This document shows, one piece after another, positions 33,301-44,760 of a stretch of 64,000 nt of DNA; position 1 is the first letter of the stretch, and every line of letters starts with the position of its first letter. Made by a program: the position numbers and the translations under genes. The notes under the pieces are model-generated. The model ran no database searches. It was not told where the DNA came from and saw only the letters and a list, made by a program, of their open reading frames with translations. This DNA is from Prunella strophiata (lineage: Eukaryota; Chordata; Aves; Passeriformes; Prunellidae): positions 4,482,687 through 4,546,686 of the forward strand of contig JAZBQD010000027.1 of NCBI GenBank assembly GCA_036583965.1, in the 5' to 3' direction.

Positions 33301-35399
33301 AGGGAGGCTGGAGGGTGAAGACACGACATTGTAACTCAAATATTTAGATAGAGAGGAAATTAATAAACTGGTTTTGTGTCTGCTGAGCAAGGAGGAAAGA
33401 AATCATAGACTTAATCATAGGCAGCAAAAGAGTCTTAGGTTAAAATCTGTAAAAGAGACTTAGGGATGCTCTGGCATGGATTTTGCAGGCAAACTGTGCA
33501 TTTGCCACTGCTGCAAATCCACACAGGGCACCTCCACCTCCCAGGCATGGCTCAGAGAGCTTTTGGCACCCATGTAAACTCACAAACTCCCTTCCAGCTC
33601 CATTTTCTCTGATTTTGAAATAACAGCAAAATTACAGCCTGGCAGCATAAGAGCTGGGATTATTTGTTTTAGGATTAACATAATTAGGCTAAGCATGAAT
33701 CAGATGTTTTAGCAATTTGCAATTAGAGCACACAGGAGAGATGCAAGTCTGTCTCTCTGTCACTGAAAGATCTACAAGCAGGAAGGAAGTGCTGGCAGAC
33801 ACCTTCCTCTCACCTCCACACACGCCAGGTAGGGCTAGAGGAAGGATTAGCATCACCTTTTAATCCTGTACAGTGCCAGGCTGAGCCCTGCTTGTACAAC
33901 CACAGCCTTCCTGCAGCCAGACTTTCAGTGTCTTAATTAACATCAATAAATGTTAGCACTTGCTGGATTTGCTGGGAAGGGCTGAACTCCAGCTTAACTC
34001 AGTGCTGACATATCAGCACTTGAACTCAGAGATCTGATCCCTCCTAGAGCTGCCTGGTTTAAGATCACAAGGGGCTGCTCTTGGCTGCCTGCACCTCCTG
34101 CAGTGTGGAGCCCACGTGCAGGAGCAGAAGGATGCTCTGGGGCTGACACCCCATCCTGGCTGGAAACCTTTGATGAGAGTCAACCACATCCCTTGGGACA
34201 GCCCCAGTGGATAATTACCCTCACAGCTCAAAATGTGCCTGCTTTGTGGCTGGAAGAGCTTTAACTCTGTCTGCTGGATACACCTGGGGCTCTCTTGATC
34301 TGATAAGTGACTTTATCAGTGCACAGATCAGGGAGAAGATGCTTATCCCCCTGTGGGTGCACACAGTGATCGAGTCAGGAAATTTCAGAGGGGTATTATA
34401 GTAATATTCTATGTTATAGCAATAATCTAGAGATTATTCCAGCCTCTTCATGACAGGCAAACCATGAAGGCTTTTCCAGTTTTCCCCATTTTTCCTCCTG
34501 GTAGCAAGCTGCTTGCTCATTGCACTTTGCCACTAGCAATGAGTTTGGTTCAGGGAAACTCCATCCTTGCTGGCATGAGCAAGGGAATAACATTTGGTTC
34601 TGACTGCTGTTGAGGGATTTATTTTATTTTATTTTGGTGACTGTTTGAATGCAATATGAACTGGCAGTGCACCACCAAGTGCAGGGAGAGGGGCTGGTGC
34701 TCTTCAAACATGTGCTGTGGTGCCTTTGGTGGGACCTGAATGGAAAACTTCTTAAGCCCAAAAATGTCCCTGGTGTTGTTTTGCCCCTGTTTTGAAATCA
34801 GCATCACCTTTCATGTCTCTGGATGAAAGGTGGATAAACAAGGTTATGCAGCAATGTAGACCCAGGAGAGTGGAAGCCCAACAAGTGCATTTTACACCCA
34901 AGGGTGTATTTTAGAGGCAGCTGGACCTTTCCATCCCTCCAAACCATGTGCACACGAGTCTTTCATCTCCTAAATCTTGGCACTAAAAGTCCAGAGGACT
35001 CAATTTTATCCCATCCATCCCACTTCTGGCATGATTTCCTCTCAGGAGAGGACACTGTGCTGCAGACTCTCCCAGCAGCAAACACCAAAGAACATTTTTG
35101 GAGGACTATATTCAAATTATTTAAACACACCAGCCTGCAGCTCACCAACACCACTGGTTTACTGGGAGTTTCTCTCACACTTTGATCAGCTTCTGCTATA
35201 AAAAAAATGCAGAGACATGGGCATTTCTCTGACAAATGCTTAATTTCTTTAAGGAAGAAGTGTCTACAGAAGGCTTGAAATCAGGCTGGAGTTCCTAAAG
35301 TAAAATGAAAACAAAAAAAAGAAGTGGCCAGGCTTGGCTGCCAACATCAAACTCCACTGGAAAACCTGGCTGGAGACAGGGACATGCAATCCCAAGGTC
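30332..35399. other. Single-copy non-coding DNA
   Basis: No gene or clear mobile element in 5 kb. 30.6-31.0 kb has moderate CpG. A stretch at 33640-33760 and another at 33890-34030 are AT-rich with ATTA cores and look mildly conserved. A T tract with ATTTTATTTT lies at 34619-34637. All open frames are 121 codons or shorter and lack motifs. Confidence 0.55.
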
Positions 35400-35640
35400 C
35401 AGGCTGCTGTTTGCAGACCAATTTAGCAGCATGCCTGCTCGACCCCTGGCTACAGTGGTACCATCTGTGGTCTATTACTGGGGATTTTGTACCAGCTGGG
35501 CAGCAGGAGCTTGTCTGAAATCCACTGCAGCTCGGGAGCTGATGAGCTATTTAGCTACTGCTTGTATTTGTCTTATAAAAGTAATAATGCCATGTTCTGT
35601 TGCCATTAAGGGCTGACATTAAATGCAATAATTTCCTAAT
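35400..35640. other. Candidate conserved non-coding element
   Basis: Repeat-free sequence with CpG-containing blocks (TGCTCGACCCC, AGCTCGGGAGCTGATGAGC) and an AT-rich right half containing AAAGTAATAATGCC and TTAAATGCAATAATTTCC. A 103-codon plus frame (35305-35616) is open but shows no domain. The call rests on texture only. Confidence 0.25.
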
Positions 35641-38600
35641 AGATCTAAAGTAAGAGCTGGGGCAGGCTTTTATTTTAATGAACTGAGGATTGCTGTGATC
35701 CCATTCATCCACCCATGAAATCCACTGACTGACAAGGTCCCATTTCTGGGCAGCGGGGTTAAATGTGCTTCAGACAAAAGCCAGATTTTCCTTTCTTCTG
35801 CATGCCATGGGCAGGATCAAAGGAGTGGGGAAATGGACATTAAAGCACTTGTAATCAGGGACACAGACTCCATCCCAGCATGGGCCAGCCCCCTCCCAGG
35901 CTTATGGGAATGCTGCTGTGTGTTATTGCATGGGAAGCCTGGGAGCTCTGGGGAGAAAACCTGGCAGGTAAATGAGGCTGGGGGCAAGAGCTGCATGGAC
36001 CAGGCTCAGATGTCATCACCAGGAGCTTCTCCACGTGGGAGTGGATATTCCTTCCAGCTCTGGGGCTTCCTCCCTGCTCAAGGCTTTGTTAAGGAGCTTG
36101 TAGTAACTCTGGGACTCAGCAGATGGTGCTGCTATGGATCACCCTGGAAACAGGATGGATGGGTGGATGGGCCAGCAGGTCTGGGGGGAAAAAAGGAAAG
36201 CAGGAATACCAGTTTGATTACATTTCTCTTTAAAAGCTGTGCTAATACACCAGAAAAGCTGTTGTCATGAATCACACCTCCCTGCAACTGGAACAACACT
36301 GTAGGAAATCCATAATGTGGGATGGAAGGCCTGGATGGGTGGCAGGGCATTCCCTTTGGGTTGCTAGGCAAACCACAGGACCTTAGAGGTGAGCATGAAG
36401 GTCACCTTCAGAGAATCTGGGGAGTCACCCCCCCCTCTTGCCTTTCCCTTTGGCCTTTTGAGACACCCTTTTCCAAAAAACCCTCTCAAAATGGTCTTGA
36501 AAGGATCAGGGCAGAAAGGCTGCAGATGTCTCCCAAAAGACAGCAAACTGGGAATGGTTTGTTTTCCAAGCACATATGAGTTCATTTTCTTCTCAAAATT
36601 TGCATTTATTTTTAACTGGATTAACATCCAGCTAATGTGGATGTCAACCAGTTGGAATGCAATTTTGGGAATTATGGAGGAATTTAGCACTGTTGATATA
36701 AACCATGTGATGGAGTTGGAAAGCATATGATGTTTATCTGCATGGGCTTGGTGTCATTAGTATGCTCTGTGTTTCTCCTAGGTTAACTCTTAGGTGATCC
36801 AAATGGGAAGAAATATTTCTACCACAGCTCCCATATGGCTAAAATGAGAGAGTGCATTACTCAGCTTGGGGTTTAAAAGAAATAATAGGGATGTTTATTA
36901 CCCAGATATTCCTCCTAACAGGAATAGATAATGGCACTATATACATAAAGTGATTTTTTACTTGTTAGGCTGGGGGTTTTTTTGTTTTTTTTTTTTTTTT
37001 CCATTTGTCAATGTTTGAATTATTGCAGTGCATGATGATTTGTAAGCACATATGTATGAGCATAAGCAGGCAGCTCTCCTCATCCTGCATCTATTTCAGG
37101 CATGTTCAGGGGAGTTATTATGGCATGTGCTGAAACTTGAGGCTGATAAGTCAGGAGAGGACTTAAACATCTTTAAGTCTGTACCACGAAAGTGGAACCA
37201 CCTTCCCTTTAAACAGATGAGGCCCAGTGACCTTCTCAGTGCTGAAATCCTGCCCCCAGGAATCACAGACCAGGAAGCATCAAAGCAGACAGGATGAGTA
37301 GTCTCCTTAATCAAAATATTGTGAAACTGTGGTTCTGCCCATGGTTTGCTGCTCAGGGTTTGTAGATATGGAGGATGATTGGGGAGCTTCAAAGAAAGAT
37401 GTCAACCAAATGTTTTCCTGAGTCACATGCACGGCAGAAGGAAATGTGCTTCCTAAAGGTCCTACTGGCAGATGAATATCTTTCTGCAGTCATTAAAGTT
37501 GTAAAGTCATCCCCCACACCCCTCCCTGCACACACATGAAAGATGAGGGGATTTGCATCCCAGACAAAGCCAGATTGGGGATCTGGACATTTCCCTTCCA
37601 AGGAGCAGCACATGGATGTGGTGGGGGAAAGCACAGCAAGGACCTGGTCCTGTTGGGAAGTATTTTATGGTCTGCTGTTGTGCTGCTGTGCCCCAACACC
37701 CACTGGCATCTCTGTGCAGGGACCCCACCACAGGGACAGGCCAGCCCTGGGACACAGAGCCACTCCTGGCCATTCACAAATTCAATGGAAGAGGGGTTTG
37801 GATGGAACTGTCTGAAAAAAACTGCATTTACTGTGTAGAAGAACATTTCCTGACCTGTCCCTGCTCCACAGAGGGCTCATTACAGCACATAATTCCCTGT
37901 AAATCACATTACAGTGGCCTTTCTTCAGGATACTCCAGAATACCTGCTCCCTGCTGGCAAAGGTGGGAGGATTTCCACGTGCCAGCATTGCTCCCTCCTT
38001 CTTCCTGGGCACAGCTTCTCCCACAGGATGTGATCCTGGACAGCTGCCTTCTTCACTGCTCCATCATCCATCTACATCCCTCATGAGGAAAAATTCATTT
38101 GGGAATGGTGAGGCTGATAGAGGCTTCTCACACCTCTATTTCCACAGAGTTGTGTTCACCCAGTTGTACTTTCTCACCCCCCCAAAAAAAATGCCCAGCA
38201 AGATAGGAACTCCTTTCAAAAGAGGACAGGAACATGAGGGATGAGTCTGAGACCCTCAGCAATGAGCTAAAGTGAGGATAAAAGGATAGTGGTGGTCTTT
38301 GGGCTCATACCTCTCTCATGTAGGGTCTGTAGTACGAATGGCTGCTGATTTCATGAATGTGGATTGGAGTAGAGCTCCCAGTTTCTCAATTCAGGCCAAA
38401 TCTTAGTTCTACTTAATGATCCCTGGGAATGCAGAAGGCTGATTTATAGATTGGGAAAATGACTTTAATTCATCCTCCTCCTCTTCCTGATAACTCCTTC
38501 CCTCCCTGAATTTGTGGGAAGCTTGAGTCATCATGGCATTGAGACATCTTCAGCGTAAGGTGGGATCCAAGGTTACTCTTATTTTATTATTTATGCCTAA

Positions 38601-38889
38601 TTCCTTGGAATTGGAGGCCTTGTAGAGATATTACTTCTGCAACACAGAGCAGCTGAGCTGTGGTGGTGGCCCTCTTCAAGATCTCACGTGGACTCTTTAC
38701 TCTTGCAATTGTCTTGCAATTAACAGAACCATTCCCTGTCAAGTCCCACGAATGGCTAGAGGGCATTAAAAAGTCTCTTATTACCAAATAATGCAGTAAT
38801 TTTTGGAAACAGAACCCCCACGTGTTTTTTCAATAAGCTCTTCTCCTGACAGTGCTACATCTTTCCCAAACACAGCAAGAGTAACCTCT
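35641..38889. other. Single-copy non-coding DNA
   Basis: No gene is supported. A stretch at 36560-36930 is AT-rich and conserved-looking (ACTGGATTAACATCCAGC). At 37493-38086 several overlapping frames (88-177 codons) are open on both strands with no domain. A C run followed by A run lies at 38178-38191. Confidence 0.5.
36977..37000. repeat. Poly(T) tract
   Basis: Twenty-four bases of T with one G interruption follow TGGGGG. Confidence 0.85.
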
Positions 38890-39660
38890 GGACTTTGCCT
38901 GCAGCAGTGAAGTATGAAATTTTGAATTCCATGGGTCACTGTTTTCGCTGCAGCCAGATGTGGATAAAAGGCAAAGGGTGTTTTATTGTTGTTTTTTCAA
39001 GAAACAGAGAAAGGTTTGTACTAAGGTACACCCTCTACCCTAAAAACAAGTGGCTAACATGTGGCTTGAATATCACCAATTGGCATTTCAAAAGATGAAA
39101 CTTTAAAAAAAAATATTTTGAATTTAAATATTCTGTCTGCAGCTAATAAAGTACATTATGACTTTAAATTGGATTTAGGAAAACATACAGGAGAGCTGCA
39201 ACCTTGATGCCAAGCTGTGCATTAGTTGGTGGCTTCATTGGCATCACAGGTACCAATGAGTTGTGATGGATATAAAAGGGAGATACTCAATGGCTCAGAG
39301 CCTTCCTTTAGTTCTGAACAGATTGGGTTATCCATTGGAAATAAATTACCAGATGTATCCAGTCCCTGTGTGCAGTGATGGATGAGTCTATGAAAGCCTT
39401 CTTTATTGGTATGCATTTTATGCAAACTCTTCTGGCGACTGAGGCGTGCTAAAAAACTGCTTAGTTTAATTTCTCTGAAGCCCCAGTGTGCCACTGATGA
39501 TTTAAACCCTCTGTTTCCTGCTTGGGGAGCTGAATATTGAGCAACCAGGAATGAATATCTCAATTCTGGAATTTTATGAGGAAAGCTATCTTCGTGGTAA
39601 AATTTCGGTGGACCTCTTGGAAACACTTCCAGAGAATATTTGAAGCTGTGAAACCCATAA
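38890..39660. other. Candidate conserved non-coding block
   Basis: AT-rich, repeat-free sequence with many TAAT/ATTA and TTTAAA cores (for example TTGAATTTAAATATTC) and isolated CpGs (TCTGGCGACTGAGGCGTGC). An antisense frame of 134 codons (39222-39626) stays open over half of it. Its composition is protein-like but I recognise no domain, start context or splice signals. It could be a conserved element or, less likely, an unrecognised exon. Confidence 0.27.
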
Positions 39661-40130
39661 ATAACAAACTGAGAAGTTCACTGTTTGTTTGTGGGGGGGA
39701 AAAAATTATATTTCTCTTTATTATTTGATCCAGCTCTCCCAGTCTGACAGAGAATATTTGGGTTCCCAGCCATGGTCTGTGCAGCCCAGCAGTGACATGA
39801 TTCTGGCTTCCAGCAGTTTCCCCACTGTCTCCTGAAATGCTCTGTTATGAAACAAAAAGATAAAAATGGTGATCACAACGAAACACAAACCAGAAATATT
39901 TGATCATCCTCCAGCTTTGGTTGCTGCTGCTTTTAGCCTGGTGCTTGACTGCACACTTGCCAGATGCACAAGTAGCAAGGTTGTGACAACCCTGAGATTT
40001 TACTGCTGCACTACACTTTAGGATGATGTTCTCTAAATGTTAACAGTTGTAAGTCATGGTTTTGACAAGGGAAAATTCTGTAGAAAGTTGGATTTTTCTT
40101 TGTCTTGCTGCTCAAGTTCCTCTTGTCAGA
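39661..40130. other. Single-copy non-coding DNA
   Basis: AT-rich, nothing recognised. Confidence 0.5.
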
Positions 40131-40566
40131 GGGATGGAGCATCTCTTCCATGGAGATAAGGCTGAGAGAGTTGGGATTTTTCAGCCTGGAGAAGTGAAGT
40201 CTCCAGGTCGGTGTTGTTACAGCCTTTCAGTACTTAAAGAGAACATATATTTTAGAGGGCAAATTTTTTCAGCAGGACCTGTTGTGACCAGAACAAAGAG
40301 TGATGGTTTTAAACTACACGAGGGTCAATTGTAACTGGACATAAAGAAGAAAGTTTTTACAATGAGGGTGGTCAAACACCAGCACAGGTTGCCCAGAGAG
40401 GTGGTGGCTGCCCCAGTCCTGGAAACATTCAAGGACATGTTTAGATGGAGCTATTTTGGACTGAGAAACCTGATCTAGTTGAAGATGTCCCTGTTATTGC
40501 AGGGGGTTTAGACTAGATTACCCTTAAAGATCCCTCCCAACCCAAATTACTCTGTGATTCTCTGAC
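40131..40566 (+). mobile_element. CR1 LINE 3' end, sense, longest copy
   Basis: About 435 bases of sense CR1: GGATGGAGCATCTCTTCCAT, AAGGCTGAGAGAGTTGGG, TTTTCAGCCTGGAGAAG, GATGGTTTTAAACTACA, CAATGAGGGTGGTCAAACAC, AGCACAGGTTGCCCAGAGAG, TTGCAGGGGGTTTAGACTAG and CCTCCCAACCCAAATTAC. It spans the end of ORF2 and the 3' UTR. The ORF2 part is frameshifted and interrupted. The terminal tandem is reduced to TCTGTGATTCTCTGA. Confidence 0.95.
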
Positions 40567-40755
40567 AATGGGAAGAAAAATATTTAGCTGCCTATTTGTA
40601 CCTGTTGAGAGCATTCATCTCTTCTCCAAATGATGTGATTTCTTTGTTTGTGCCTTTACAAAATTTTCCACTTCTGTGTGTTGCACACAGAGCTTCAGCA
40701 GCCAGACCACATTTAGCAGGGAATATGTGGCCTCAACTTGGATGAAAATTTATAC
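40567..40755. other. Spacer between two tail-to-tail CR1s
   Basis: About 190 bases of AT-rich sequence with no recognisable feature. Confidence 0.5.
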
Positions 40756-40872
40756 AGCCATAGAAGTGGTTTGGATTGGAAGGGGCTTCAAAGATTCACC
40801 TAGTATAGCTCTGTCACTGTGAGCAGGGACACCATTCAACCAGAGCAGGCTGCTCAGGCCCCATCCAGCCCA
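40756..40872 (-). mobile_element. CR1 LINE 3' fragment, antisense, old
   Basis: The plus strand shows CATAGAAGTGGTTTGGATTG, GAAGGGGCTTCAAAGATTC, GAGCAGGGACACCATTCAAC and CAGGCTGCTCAGGCCCCATC. This is a diverged CR1 terminus in reverse, ending at CCAGCCCAG. Its 3' end faces that of the preceding copy across about 190 bases. Confidence 0.85.
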
Positions 40873-42929
40873 GATTGATCACAAAAATTGCTGATGAAGG
40901 AGCAGATGAAAGCAGAGTAGGAAAAAATATGGGACTATTCAGATGGAAGCATGGAATAGGGGAGGAAGGAAAAGGATTTGGAGACAGGAGCCCTTTTGAT
41001 GGCAGGAGGAGAGAGGACCACCACAGCTGGCCTCATGCATGTCCCTGCTACCTGTGTGGAAGAGGCAGGTGAAGGAGAATCATCTTTCCCTCCCTCCTCC
41101 TGAGCTGTGGGGGCAGAATCACCCTTTCAGATTCAGCACCTTGTGTGCTGCACAGGCTGGTCCAAGCAAAGCCTTTGGGGCAGCCACTGCACCAGGCAGG
41201 ATCACAGAAACTCAGTCTCACCCCTGGTACTCTAATGATCTCCATAACTGAACCAGGTATTTTCATCCCTTTCTAATTTGCAGCTGGGACCTGGGGCAAT
41301 TTTTTGTTCCCGAAATTTTGGAGTTACTTCAACATTGTAAAGCCACGGAACAACTGCTCGTGTTCTTGCTCTGGCATTTGAAGTCTCCCTGTGAAACAGC
41401 TGGTCTCTGATGTGCAAGATACCTGCTTCCCACTATTTGGCTTCCAACAGCAAGAAGATGACTTATGGCCATGAACTATCCCTTAATTTAACACATCAAA
41501 ACCGAGCAAAAACAAACAAAGCAGAGTGAAGAACACATGTAGACCATGAACTCACATTCTGCACCTTGCACTTTTGCCCAGAGCACATGTTTTTGCAGCT
41601 TATCTCCCTAGGTATCTGTGATGGTGCCTTCTCCTGTGTTTGTTTTCTTTGTGTGGGGATTCTTGGCAAGAAACTGTTTCTCTGGGAGAAAAAGCAGTTT
41701 TTGCTTCTCTCTGGCCATGGACCAAACAAAGACCTTAACTGGACACTTAACCACAAGCTTAAAAACTTCTCCTGACATATGAAGTGGCTTGCACTGATTT
41801 CAGAGGGTCTTGAGGAAGGTTATGTCCCAATTACTTTGTCCTTTTGAGATACATTATCCTTCACGTGAATCAGTTTCCTGTAATGTCTCTCTCTGTGATC
41901 TCATAAAGCCCTTCAGCAGCCCCAAAATGCAATGTAATGTCACTGCAGCAACTTAGTTTGAGTCTTGCCTCGGTGTGAAATGGGGCAAAGATCCATCCAT
42001 GGGTGCAGCCTTTGGCAGCTGGGATTTATCCCACAGTGTGACAGGCAGTGATCATCACCTCTTACTCCTAATAGACTGTAAAAAACTAATGGGATGCTTC
42101 TAACCAAAAATGACCCACTAATTCTTATTTTTATTCCCACTGACTGCTTTTTCCTCTACTCCTTTTAAGTGAAAGGTGTCTCATTCATGGGTAATATCAA
42201 TGCATCTCTATTGTAAAAAATACTGTGTTACTTGCAAAGACAAACTCAGATATGCTTTAGACCAGAGATTCCCACTCTGGGCTCCAAGGCCTGCAGCTGA
42301 TTTTTCAGCTGGAAAACAGACCTGGTGAAGCTCAGCTTCAAGTTGACTGAAAGAGCCTATAACACTTCCTGAAAACACTTTTAACTCGTTTCTAAATTTG
42401 TACTCCTCTTTGTACTGGAAGAAGTGTCATCTAAAAAAGATAGTGAGGAAAAGAGTCCCAGTTTCTTCTGGCCAGCAGAAAGGCAGAGTTCTTCCTGTCA
42501 GTGCTGGGTTTGTGTTACAGCTGGCAGATGTTGTCCCTCACCAAACACAAGAGTTCAAGTCTTCAGCTGGTTTTGCAGGGCCCCAAAACTTGCTCAGAAA
42601 CTGCTTCATTATCAGCAGGGATCTGCATGGATTTGTGGATACAAAACCACACACAAGAAGGTGCCACATCCAGTCCATTCCCACTGCTGATAAAGAGTGA
42701 AAATACAGCCTTTCCTGTCTTCCTTGTGATGAATACAGAATGAAGGGGTCAAATCCAAAAGCTAATGGCTGGTCAGACATTCAGCTGGGCTGAGGGTTAA
42801 GATCAAGTCTTGTGCAGTCAGGAAAGAGAAAGGCCCCAAGTGTCCTCAAAATTTCCATATGACATTTAGGTATCAATAACTGCATTGTTCAGGAGCAAGA
42901 GCTCATTTTCTAAGGAAGGCAGCTTGCTC
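40873..42929. other. Single-copy non-coding DNA
   Basis: No gene is supported. 41.88-42.14 kb vaguely resembles an old SINE (GTGTGAAATGGGGCAAAG) and 42258-42300 vaguely resembles a hAT terminal region; neither is convincing. Frames are at most 100 codons. Confidence 0.5.
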
Positions 42930-43120
42930 CTTGCAGACCACTCTCCCTGTGGCTGGGGATGCCAGGCTGCTGCTTGGCAAGGAGCTTGTTAGTTCATTTA
43001 AAAGTGCCCAAGTTAAAGGAGGTATAAATCAACGCCGTTTCACTCACATTAAGACACACCAACTTAGTCCTGCCGAGGACACTGACCTGAAAATGTTTAA
43101 CAAAGTTCCTAGGGAAAACT
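42930..43120. other. Candidate conserved non-coding element
   Basis: Repeat-free sequence with retained CpGs in AT-rich context (AAATCAACGCCGTTTCACTC, CCTGCCGAGGACACTGACC). An 82-codon plus frame (42931-43179) is open without a domain. Texture-based call. Confidence 0.25.
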
Positions 43121-44409
43121 TTTCCTGTGCAGAATTTCCAAAATCTTTTGGTGTTTTTTGTAATTTATTTTTCATCTAAAAATCCATTGGCCATATTTAA
43201 TTTTTTTTTTTTTTTTAAGGATTATCTCTTAATCTTACCCTGTTACAAAATGTATTCATAATCCTCATGGCAGTTACTTAGCAAGTCTTAAACCTGTCAT
43301 TAAAATACCTCCTCTTGTTACTACAATCAGCAGTCTTAATCCACTGCAAGTCTCTCCTTTTTTCTTTTTTTTTCTTTTCTCACTTTGTTCCCAAATGGCT
43401 TAAACCAAGGTATGACAGGTAGCAAACAATCCCCCCTCTAATTACTTGGAAGAAACAAATAAAGGGAAGGAATACATTTGTGTGGCAAATTCCTGAGAGT
43501 TGGGAAACTAGAGGCTGTAGGAATGTGCCCTGGGAAATTTTAAACCCACTCCAAAGCTGTGGGTTTGAACAGTGGTGGATTTACTCCCTGGAAGGCATGG
43601 ATGGGGAGAGGTACTGCCAAAAGAGGGGGTGGCTGTGAGCATTCCCAGTCCTGGGGTGAAAATGAGGAATCAAGGTCCTGGGCAGGAGCATGTGCAATGT
43701 CTGCATGCAGGGAAAGATAACTTGAGCTTTACCTGGAAGTGCCTCAGCAGCCTGGTGTGGCTCAGCAGTGCCTGAATCCCTCCCAGCACTGAATCTCCTG
43801 GGAAAGCCCAGGCTTGGGAGCTCCAGGAAATGGTTGGACACCGGTGACTAGGAGGGCAAGTGGTGGGAAGCAAAAGGACCACATTGCTGGAGGAGTGGGT
43901 GTGAGTATCAGGGAAAGGAAGGCTGGGAGCAGGATGTTTGATTCATGGGAGAAAAAAAGCTCCTGAATTGGAGAGGAGCAGAGGAAACACTGCAACATCT
44001 CTGGAAGGGGGAGGATTGAGGTGTCACTTGGTCAGTGCTTCAGCAGGATGTGAAACCCTAAGCACAGGATAAATGCAGCAGGCAGCTCCCACCTGTTGGG
44101 AACTCAGAGCTTGTTTCTTACCCAGCCCCATCCCAAACCTGCCCCTCTGCAGGAGTGGTGTCCAAAATTGCTCTCAGCCTGTGCTTTCTGTGAGGGTTTT
44201 TAGGGGAAAACACGAGCTGAGGTTCAGAGTCCCCAGAGACTCCGTGCTGTCCTGGGAGCTGCTGGGTAAACACTGGCCTGAAATCAGATATTGCCTGCAC
44301 AGAACTCCTTCACAAGATAATTAGGCTCAACTGGGATTTTTTAAAAAGGCATTAACTCCATGAACTTTTCAATCTAAAACAATGCCACAATGACCACGAT
44401 GGGAATAAG
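43121..44409. other. Single-copy non-coding DNA
   Basis: Sixteen T at 43201-43216 and a T/C-rich stretch at 43355-43381. No gene or mobile element is recognised. Confidence 0.5.
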
Positions 44410-44760
44410 GCGTTCTGGCCCTTCTTGGGGATCATGTGCTGAAGTTGTCTTGTTAGCAGGGAGGCGTTAATGCAATAAAGGAAAGCATTGTGGCCTGGAA
44501 CAGCTGGGCTTTTCTAGCTGCTTGCCTAAATGTGGATGATTAATGACCAAAATGCATCCTTGCTGAATGGCATTGAGAGGCTGGAGGTATTTCATGGCAT
44601 TTTCCTTTTTCCATTTTTGTAAGAGATTTCTTGCAAACAAAGCTCCATTGATGTGGGTCCATTACAGATATGCAAAGTGAATTCCAAATTATTGCCTATC
44701 TGATGGGTGACAATGCTGTTACATTGTTGTTGCATGTTTCAGGCTGCAGGATCTGAAGAT
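44410..44760. other. Candidate conserved non-coding element
   Basis: AT-rich repeat-free sequence with homeodomain-like cores (GGATGATTAATGACC, CCAAATTATTGCC, GGCGTTAATGCAATAAAGG). No notable open frame. Texture-based call. Confidence 0.25.

Noticed and set aside
37493..38086. Several overlapping frames up to 177 codons
   Set aside because: They are open in several phases on both strands, with no domain and no splice context.
41880..42140. Possible MIR-like SINE
   Set aside because: One block (GTGTGAAATGGGGCAAAG) is suggestive, but the other diagnostic blocks are missing.
42258..42310. Possible hAT (Charlie-like) terminal region
   Set aside because: Only a short CCAGAGATTCCCACTCTGGG stretch is suggestive; no second terminus or target duplication.
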